From NCBI GenBank assembly GCA_963978895.1, contig OZ022239.1:30401906-30465905 (forward strand): a DNA stretch of 64,000 bases, read 5' to 3'. Made by a program: the position numbers and the translations under genes. Below, one piece after another: positions 55,713 to 64,000 of the stretch; positions within the stretch are counted from its first letter, which is position 1; each line of letters opens with the position of its first letter. Source of the DNA: Erpobdella octoculata (taxonomy: Eukaryota > Annelida > Clitellata > Hirudinida > Erpobdellidae). Below the pieces are notes generated by a model. The model was not told where the DNA came from and ran no database searches. It was given only the letters and a program-made list of their open reading frames with translations.

Positions 55713-55829
55713 AGCAGACATACAGGAAGTGTTTTTTTATGTGATGGAATGAACTGCCTGACAGACTGTCAATTAAAACATTCTCTGCTAATTAGACTTC
55801 CTGTGCTGATGACTGGAATGTTCACCAAG
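55713..55829 (+). CDS. Anonymous candidate exon, 39 codons
   Basis: Between a TTGATTAACAG acceptor and a GTATGA donor the + strand reads SRHTGSVFLCDGMNCLTDCQ and on to LPVLMTGMFTK, phase 0 on both sides and free of stops. It is in sharp contrast to the surrounding AT-rich DNA. I do not recognise the protein. No partner exon is found in the window. Confidence 0.35.
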
Positions 55830-57126
55830 GTATGATTTTCATATTTCAAGTGTAAATGGTTATTTATATATTCACTTATTAATATGTCCATTTCTATCAA
55901 ACCTCACAGTTTACTTTATTGAATGATACTTAATTTACTTAATGATGTGTAAAATTAGTTATACTCATTCAGATATTAATGTTTTTGGATGGTTAAAAGC
56001 AATAAAAAAAATTTGCTCTCTGTCAAATACATAAAAAAGCAAAATTCATATCTGTTAACAAAACTTCCCAATGAAGCAGTTGTAAATATTTAGTATATAA
56101 ATTGATTAGCTGTTACTGACTAATTTTTTGCTGTTGTTGTGACTATGTTTGCATTACATTACTTTCGATAGTTTATCAGTAGCAATAATTTGAATACGAA
56201 TGTTAAATAGTTACAATAACTTTATACTTTTTTAAGGTTTTAAGGTTGTTTTTTTCAACATTTTTGCAAATAAACATTTTTAGTGGCTTGTGGCATTGTA
56301 AAAATATTTCAATTATGTAAGACATTATTTAAATTTGTTAAAATGAAGGACTGATAAGTTTTCCTAAAAGTTTTATTACCACATTTTTAATGTTTTTGTT
56401 AAAATAATGTTGAAAGTCAATATTAATTTTATTGTTTTTTTGTTTACATACAACATGTCTCATCACTGTTTTCTTAATAAGTGTTTGGTTATTTTATGTA
56501 ATATTAATACAGGAATCGTCACAGTGTTAAAATTATTTTTTGCAAGCTGCATTTTTGTTGTATCTTTAGTAAGTTGCATAGAATATTTAAAAAATTATTA
56601 AATTGTTATCGAGATTCACGTTGGTAATTTTAAAATTTATGAAAATTTCACTTTACAATAATTGCTTTTTTGCCTATTTAATTTTTCATCTTTGATAAAC
56701 TATTGCTTAGCAATGCATGACTACGTTTACTAACATAACATTTTCAAATATAATTTTTAATTGTCGTTATATTAATTTTATTTCGAAACAAGTGAATCAA
56801 AAAACAAAGTTTTTAAAAACACACTTTTATATAATCGATTGTGTAGGCCACATTCTGTTACATAGACAACGAGTATATTAGCATAGACAATAAATATTTC
56901 GACAAAAATATCACAAATAATTGTTTAATTAAATTTTGTCCAATCGATCCGGAAATTTGATTGTATGAGACTCTGAGAAGTTAAGTTACGAACCTTTCCG
57001 ATAAAAAAGATGGATGATTTGACTGATTTTGGAAAATACCATTAGTTTGAGACTTATTACTCATATTACAAACCTTTCTTCTCAAGTCATCGGCGAAACG
57101 TTATAACTATTACCAGTATTACCCAG
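55830..57126. other. AT-rich DNA, no feature recognised
   Basis: No coding segment. The right end (57097-57126) belongs to a repeat also found at 37870-37905 (TTATAACTATTACCA). Confidence 0.4.
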
Positions 57127-57130
57127 CCGG

Positions 57131-59362
57131 TGTAGGAGGTAGAGTGGACTCTACTCTTGAGTACAGAATAACTAGGTATGATGTACTCATAGAGTACACC
57201 ATACCTATGTAGGATGTACTCTATAGGTATGCTATACCTAGTCATAATGTACTCTAGATTACGGGCTACCTGGTTAGCATCCAGGCACAACGTATTCTAG
57301 TCAGGTGACATGTACTCTATAGTCCATCCTACCTAAGGAATGCAGAACTCTAGCACAAATTTCTAATTTTTAGTTAAATTGTACTCTATGTTATGGAATA
57401 ATTTGTATTTTCAACTTACCGTTTTCAGGTTTAATACAAATTTATAATTTTGATTACATTTTACTCTATGTTATTAAATGTTCTATACTTTATAGTCCAC
57501 ACTACTTAAGGAATAGAAAACTCTAGCATAAATTTATAATTTAATTTTACTCTATGTTATGGAATATTTTGTATTTTCAATTTATCATGTACATGTTTAA
57601 TACAAATTTAAATTAATATTGATTACTTTTTATTTTATGTTATTAAATGTTCCCGATTTTCAACTTTTGTTTTACAGCTTCTCCGGCTGTTTCAAACTCA
57701 AAAATTGTGTAATAACATGAAACTTTGCTTTTAAAAGAAACGAAAATATGATTGAGATAGATGATAACAATTAAAAACAAAATGAATGAAGGCGATACAG
57801 CTGATTTAATTTTAAAGAGCAAACAAGAAAAACAACTTGACGACATTGATCGATTTTTAAGAGATGGTTTTTATCCAACACACATAAAAGGACGACCAGA
57901 TCAGTAAGCAAACATGCAAAAATGTGCAACAAATACATATTAAACAACGATGTGCTGCATCACCGATACGGCCAGCAAAAATCAAAGTTTAACAGTATGG
58001 CCCCAGCCTATTTACGCGTTATAAAAAGTGCAGCAGAAATCAGAAAAGATGTTCTAAAAGCTATTCATCAAGGCAGTTGTGGTAACAAATCTTTAACTAA
58101 ACCATACTGTGCCAATAAAACTAATGATACTGAAGGGAGTGAAGAGAAACATATAATTCAAGCGGCAGCCATGGGTGGGCATATTGGCAGGGACAAAACA
58201 TTACTTAAATTGTTGGACGCAGAAGTATGGTGGCCAGGAATGAACGTGGATGGGAAAAAATTTGTCGCAACTTGTGAATCTTTTCAACGCAAAAACACTA
58301 ACTTTAACAAAGCTGCTCTTACAATGCATTCTATTCCTATTCCCAGCACAGTTGGTTTACATATTGCTGTAAATTTGTGGACTTTACCAAAGACAACGAG
58401 GGATATGTTGCTATTTGCGTTGTTGTTTATAACTTTTCAAAATGGGTAGAAACAAAACCTATAGCCTCAAAAACAGCTGAAGTCGTTGCCAGGTTGTCAA
58501 GGTCGTGAATTTTGCAACAAACTGTCTACTGAATTACATCGACTGACAGGAACGAAGCAAAGAATAACAAGAGCTTATCAGTACTTATCACCCACAAGCA
58601 AATAAACTTGTAGAGCGTCAGAACAGAACAATCCGAAGTAGTTTTCTGAAAGTTCTAGGAAGCAAATAAAAGAGGTGGTCCGATGCCTTACAAGGTGTTC
58701 CGTTTGCTTTTTGTACAGCCAGACACAAATCTACTGAACAAACACATTTTGAAATGATGTACGACGGACTCAAAGCAGTCCTTCCAACAGAATATAATTT
58801 TTTTCCTATTGCTGGGTCAGACAAATCGGCTCCGTTTGATTCGCAAGCTAAAAAATTGAGTGTCAATGAAAGTGAAATTCAAGTGCATCTTAATCTTTAA
58901 ACATTGACAATATCTTTTTAACCTTGGCTTTGTTATTCGTAATTATTGTTATTGTTTTTTTTTCAGCACTTTACAAAATTAATAAAATAATTCTAAGAAT
59001 ACATTTTAAAACAATACATCGTTGGATAGTTCTAACTTCCACTTTTCCCGTCTCTCATCGATAATGATGAATTTAATTTTTGTCTATAACACTATTTGGT
59101 GTATTCTAGAATTCATTATGCCTGCAGGTATCTCGGATTTTATACTGTTAAATTTTGCTAGAGTACATCCTACCTCTAGGGATATTGTACTGTAGAGTCC
59201 AATGTGCCGCAGGTATATGGGACTCTAAAGTATGAGAATCTACAAGAGTCCATCGTACCTCCTACCCTCGAGTTTGGGGATTTTTTACTCTACATATTAT
59301 ACCTGCAGGCATATTGAACTCTAGAGTCCAAAAGTTGCCTAGAGTCCACCCTGCCTCCTACA
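57131..59362 (+). mobile_element. Ginger-type DNA transposon, TGTA...TACA ends, CCGG duplication
   Basis: Starts TGTAGGAGGTAGAGTGGAC and ends GTCCACCCTGCCTCCTACA (inverted, few mismatches). Flanks are CCGG at 57127-57130 and 59363-59366, a 4-bp duplication. Inside both ends are many TACTCTA/TAGAGTA and CCATACCT units. It encodes a gypsy-like integrase but has no LTR or RT. These are the marks of Ginger transposons. It inserted into another dispersed repeat whose flanks (ACTATTACCA... and GGTAGGCGCC) are joined at 37885-37905. Confidence 0.85.
57781..58900 (+). pseudogene. Ginger transposase (gypsy-like integrase), broken
   Basis: Starts MNEGDTADLILKSKQ (57781), stops after RPDQ, then 57922-58446 carries the zinc-binding region (GGHIGRDKTLLKLLDAEVWW, then CESFQ where a second Cys is expected) and the start of the catalytic core. 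A frameshift near 58375 moves to the frame with FSKWVETKPIASKTAEVVA. 58595-58900 has LVERQNRTIRSSFLK with the catalytic Glu and the C-terminal HKSTEQTHFEMMYDG. Several stops make it inactive. Confidence 0.75.
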
Positions 59363-60593
59363 CCGGTAGGCGCCGAGGCAAGAAGTGGTAAAAATGCTGT
59401 TGTTTCGTCGGTTTTGCCAAAACAATTGATTCTTTAATTATTTAATAAAGATGTACATATTTTTTTAAAGGGTTAGGGTTATGGTTTAATTTTAGGTAGA
59501 CATACGGCGGGACTCTCGGTACAGTAGCAAATTTACCGATTGCAACCACGACGAACCGCCGGGGCAATAGCAGCTGCTTCAGCGAAACGTCAAAGACAAC
59601 CGGTTCTACATCGATCAAACAAAATCTTACTTATCCTTACCTTGACCTTACGCCTATCTGTACCTTGACCTTACTTAGACCTGTCGCGCCAAGCATCGAT
59701 TGCTTATATTTCACGTTCCTCTTTATTATTTAGCATTTATTATCTATTGCACTAAGAAAATCCGCTCCACGAGGCAGGTATTTAGAAAAGCAAAACAACC
59801 GAAGTCGTGAGAGATGAGTGGAACTGCTTTGTTTTAGCTTTTGTTAATTTTGTTGCATTCATGTCCTTATAATTTTTTATACCATTAAAATCTGTTCATA
59901 TTTAGCTTGAGTTTTTGTTTAGTGAGTCCTACAACTTACATAAATTGCTGAATTGTTGATTTTGGAGGCTGAAGAAATTAGTTTCAATAAACTGTATGTT
60001 ATACAGTGTTATAAAGACATAACACTGTAGGCTCTTTGTTACGGTTACTAGATAACTATTAAATTATGCTTATTATTATCGTGAACTTCTTTTTTAATGT
60101 CAAAGAGCAGGCCTCCTCATATCCTTAAACTGTCTGACTGATGGCTATCATAACATTCGTCCTGAGATAATCTTTAAACTTTATTCGGTTAAGGCAAATA
60201 ATTCTATTTTTAACGTAACAAAAACATTATAGAATAAAATATCTAAATATTATAACGTTAAATAAATATTTTTAAAAATAACTTAGTTTTATCTGCATAG
60301 CTAGGACCAGGATAAGCAATTAGAAGAAATCGCATGTTCGACCGGGAACTTCATGTCGCCAAAGCGTTACCAAAAAACTAAAAGTAAAACAATATGTACA
60401 AACAAAAACATAAGTCAAAAATTTTTACTTTTAACTAGATTTTCCAAACTTATTACATTTCATATGACTGTCTCGTAGCTTTGTATCGTATACAAAATTT
60501 CTATAAACTATTAACACTTAAATAATTTAGCAATAAAAGAAAGAAATGTTGGATGCTCTCTGACTCTGTAGTCATGCTTCCAATAGTTGCATT
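59363..60593. repeat. Dispersed repeat, then AT-rich DNA
   Basis: 59363-59580 continues the repeat interrupted by Ginger, with AACCGCCGGGGCAATAGCAGC as at 38250-38270 and a short TTAGGG trace. From there to 60593 no gene or repeat is recognised. Confidence 0.5.
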
Positions 60594-60934
60594 CATGGCG
60601 TAACTAGGGGGCAGGAGCGAAAGCCCCCCCCCCGGCCAAATCAGAGAGCCATGCAATTTTTCCAAATTCGATGCATTTTTCTTTGGGTGGGAAGGTGGGG
60701 GGTGCTACATCTATTCATAAACTTATTTTTTTAACATTTGCTTAAACTGGTTTAAGACTGAGTTTGACTATCTTCAGTTTGCAGTTTTTATTTTTTTTCA
60801 TTAATAAGTTATTTAAAATACCAAAAAAAAAGACTGCAGACTAAAGATAGTCAAAAAAAATTTGCCTGCGGCGGGTTTTCTTTCCTTTTTCAAATTTGAG
60901 CCCCCCCACAGCATTTCCTGCTGGTTGCGCCCTG
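60594..60934. mobile_element. hAT MITE, 341 bp, exact 8-bp duplication
   Basis: Starts CATGGCGTAACTAGG and ends GGTTGCGCCCTG, imperfectly inverted. Flanks GTTGCATT at 60586-60593 and 60935-60942 are exact. C-runs lie near both ends. Related to 46440-47045. Confidence 0.85.
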
Positions 60935-60942
60935 GTTGCATT

Positions 60943-61508
60943 GAAGTTTCAACGAGTTAACAATGAGAGAAAAAATAACTTGTAAAGCTGTATTTTAACA
61001 CAAATATCCGTTATTAAATCCTTAACTTGGTCGTCAATGGTCGTGTTTGCTTGCTTGAGGTACTCGTTTGTCACCTTGTGATGCTTAAAAAGCATACTTC
61101 CAGTCAGCTAAAATTCGGTGTATTGAATTATTATCAATGAAATTGCATTCTAATAAAAAGTATACCTGTAAAATATTTTCACCAATCAATGATTTGAATA
61201 AATTGAAATAAACGCAAAAAATGTAACAAGCACATAAGTATTTAAATATAAATATCAAGATCTAATTTAAGTCATTCTGTTGTTTATAGTGAAAGGTTTT
61301 TCATGCTAGATATTAATGATAGTGTGTCATTTTTTTATCGATTTAAAAGTTCAATTCCTAATGAAAAGAACAATTTTGATAAGCAGCTAAGTAATGACGT
61401 GCACATTAACACTAATGTCCATGCCAGCTAATGAGACATTTTCAGTTAATGCAAAACTGTCGGTCATATAATTGTCTTTGTTACGAATAGCATTACCCAC
61501 TTTACCAC
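60943..61508. other. AT-rich DNA, no feature recognised
   Basis: No coding or repeat signal beyond short AT tracts. Confidence 0.4.
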
Positions 61509-61960
<452 letters not shown>

Positions 61961-62391
61961 TAGTCATGTTCAAAATCGTTTTTTACTAATAACATAGCGA
62001 TTGTGATTTCATTATTATCATCGTCACCGCTGTCGCCGTCATGAAAAAAATAACGAATGTCTTCTCACCATGCACTCTCGTTTGTTACGAGATCAAGACA
62101 CCTGAGACTAGCAGTAGCACGAGATTTTTCTCGCATCTCTTTAAGTCTGCAGCCATATCAGCTCAGATGCAATGATAATGATTTAACGAGATCAACGGTA
62201 ATGGTAACGATGGTAACGATTTCAACAAGATTAGTTCCTTTGCAAATGATAAAGATTAAACAAGATCAGTCCCTTTGTTAACGATAAAAATTAAACTAGA
62301 ATGATCATGACGACGACGACGACGACGATGATGGTGGTGGTAACGTCTGATGAGTTGTCACAGGTGTGAACATTTCTATTAAATCGCTTAC

Positions 62392-63746
62392 CAGCCCCGC
62401 AACTACGGGGGGCGAGGGGGCAAAGCCCCTTCTAGAAGATATTTCGCCCCCCTTTGAAAATTTTAAAATATGTATTTTTTGAAATTTATAAACCTGTCAA
62501 CCGTTACACAAGTAAATAGCTGGATAAAACAGCGTATTTCGCCCCCCCCCCCAATTCTAAGATATCTACCTACTTTTTCGAGCTTTATAAACCTGTTAAC
62601 CGCTATAAAAGTTCCTAACTGAATAAGGCAGCGGATTTCGCCCCCCCCCAAATTCTAAGATATGTACCTACTTTTTCGAACCTGTTAACCGTTATACAAG
62701 TTCATAACTGGATAAGGAAGCAGATTTCGCTTTCCCTAATTCTAAGATACGTACCTATTTTTTCGAACCTGTTAACCGTTATACAAGTTCATAGATCGAT
62801 AAGGCAGCTAATTTCGCCCCCCGCCCTGAAAAATTCTAAGACATGTACTTTTTTGAGCTTTATAAACCTGTTAATTTTTTAGCTAGATAAGGCAGCGTAT
62901 CTTGCCCTCCCCCTGAAAAATTTTAAGCTATGTACCTTTTTGAACTTTATAACCCTGTAAACCGTTATACTGGTACATAGCTGGCTAAAGCAGCGTATTC
63001 AGGAATAGTCACACAAATGGAAATATTGGGTGTCTATCAGCAATATAGTGTATTTTTTATCCAATGCGGTAAACTTATTAACGCATCACTGAAAACATCT
63101 CAGCAAAACCTTGGGATGCAATTTTTTCTCATGGCCCCCACCTATGTTTTTAAAAAATCTGAAATTTTTAAAGCTTTTCTTCAATTTTTCCTTCAAAAAA
63201 ACAGATGACCGGGGGGTTAGTTGGAACGGCATTTTCAAATAGTTTTCAAAGCCACTTTTTTATTTTTTCTCTAAAAAAACAGATAGCTGATGACCGGGGA
63301 AGTGGGGGAAGGGGGCTATCCGGAAGTAGTTTATCCATACATGTTTATTAAACCACTTCAGAGGAGCCCACTAGTGGGCCTCAAAAACCTAAAATATCAG
63401 AATAGAAGCTTGAAGTGTACCTATATAAAATTACAGATTATGTTTAAATTGAAAAACAAAACAGAAAATTAATTCTCTAGTGCAAAGATTTACGATAAAT
63501 ATTGATTATTTTTATTTATTACACTTTTTGTCATTTTATTTTTATAAACTATTCCAGCCAATCCAAAATGAATTCATAAAAATAATAAACAATATGGGTG
63601 TTGCTAATGCACCTTTGTTTTACATATAATATTTACATTGTCTTTTCAACTCTCGATATAATTTTAGTGATTTTTAACTTTTTTCATTTCGTCCCTCTTT
63701 ACCGATAGCTCGCACCCCCAAAACATGACGTCTAGTTGCGGGGCTG
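62392..63746. mobile_element. hAT element, non-coding, with six internal repeats, exact 8-bp duplication
   Basis: Starts CAGCCCCGCAACTA and ends TAGTTGCGGGGCTG, a perfect 14-bp inverted pair. Flanks TCGCTTAC at 62384-62391 and 63747-63754 are exact. From 62445 to 62995 a unit of about 90-100 bp (TTTCGCCCCCC, ATTCTAAGATATGTACC, AACCTGTTAACCGTTATA) occurs six times. No transposase. Confidence 0.92.
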
Positions 63747-63754
63747 TCGCTTAC

Positions 63755-64000
63755 CATGAATTACTTGGATATGGAAATCGTGTTTTTGTCATCGTCATCA
63801 TCATCATCCCTACCATCTTTCTCGACTCGCTTGAATTAAGGCACGCATTGATCAGAGATAGATACCTGCTTTCTCGTGATGTTAATTAGAGATTGGTTCT
63901 TATTGCCTTGGTAATAATGTATAAATGTTTCTTACTACTTACAAGAAATATGTTGTCTTTGAAAATTATGCGCATATGGGCTTGAAAAGCGTATTCACGA
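63755..64000. other. No feature recognised
   Basis: Short AT-rich end of the window with a (CATCAT) tract. Nothing supported. Confidence 0.4.

Overview
This is an AT-rich stretch of animal (eukaryotic, non-vertebrate metazoan) nuclear DNA. It has spliceosomal introns, a degenerate TTAGGG telomere-like array, tRNA-like Pol III boxes, and a dense load of invertebrate-type mobile elements: hAT, MULE, Ginger, Helitron, Ty3/gypsy, L2-like and R2/NeSL-like. Nothing bacterial or viral is visible. I cannot name the phylum from sequence alone.

Only a few host genes are present. NMNAT (nicotinamide/nicotinate mononucleotide adenylyltransferase, NMNAT1-like) runs on + from 39479 to 44734 in eight exons; its splice phases join to 266 codons plus a stop. 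On the minus strand the C-terminal exons of NKAP (30453-32570) are clear. A candidate NKAP first exon at 38901-39013 fits by phase and would make NKAP and NMNAT divergent neighbours with about 465 bp between their start codons. Two cysteine-rich minus-strand exons (6553-6718 and about 10150-10251) look like part of an EGF-like protein, with a 3 kb satellite in the intervening intron. One further anonymous exon candidate is at 55713-55829.

Layout. 1-1406: Helitron-like repeat sequence with an 18-bp minisatellite. 1407-3540: minus-strand gag-only LTR retrotransposon with a SAP domain. 3900-6130: hAT fragments and MITEs. 6553-10260: Cys-rich exons around a 17-bp satellite of about 179 units. 10507-13920: (GTAT)n tract with hAT MITEs and an R2/NeSL-like fragment. 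14052-17086: hAT element hosting a MULE MITE and a hAT MITE. 18293-23772: Ty3/gypsy element with a readable 5-bp duplication, invaded by Helitrons. 24465-29302: hAT element hosting two foldback elements in opposite orientation. 30453-39013: NKAP and its repeat-filled first intron. 39479-45487: NMNAT, with a SWIM/PHD MULE in intron 1. 46430-50525: hAT MITE, L2-like element, hAT fragment, and a very long (CA)n(TA)n tract. 51440-54121: second Ty3/gypsy. 54122-55490: large inverted CACCA/TGGTG satellite. 57131-59362: Ginger DNA transposon. 60594-63746: hAT MITEs and (TAA)n arrays.

The most informative result is how many insertions can be read exactly: target-site duplications are visible for eleven elements outside simple repeats, so a relative order of insertion can be worked out. 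The most unusual non-transposon structure is the homogeneous 17-bp satellite, whose every unit contains a perfect match to the p53-family half-site consensus and whose edge units keep two CpGs that the amplified unit has lost.
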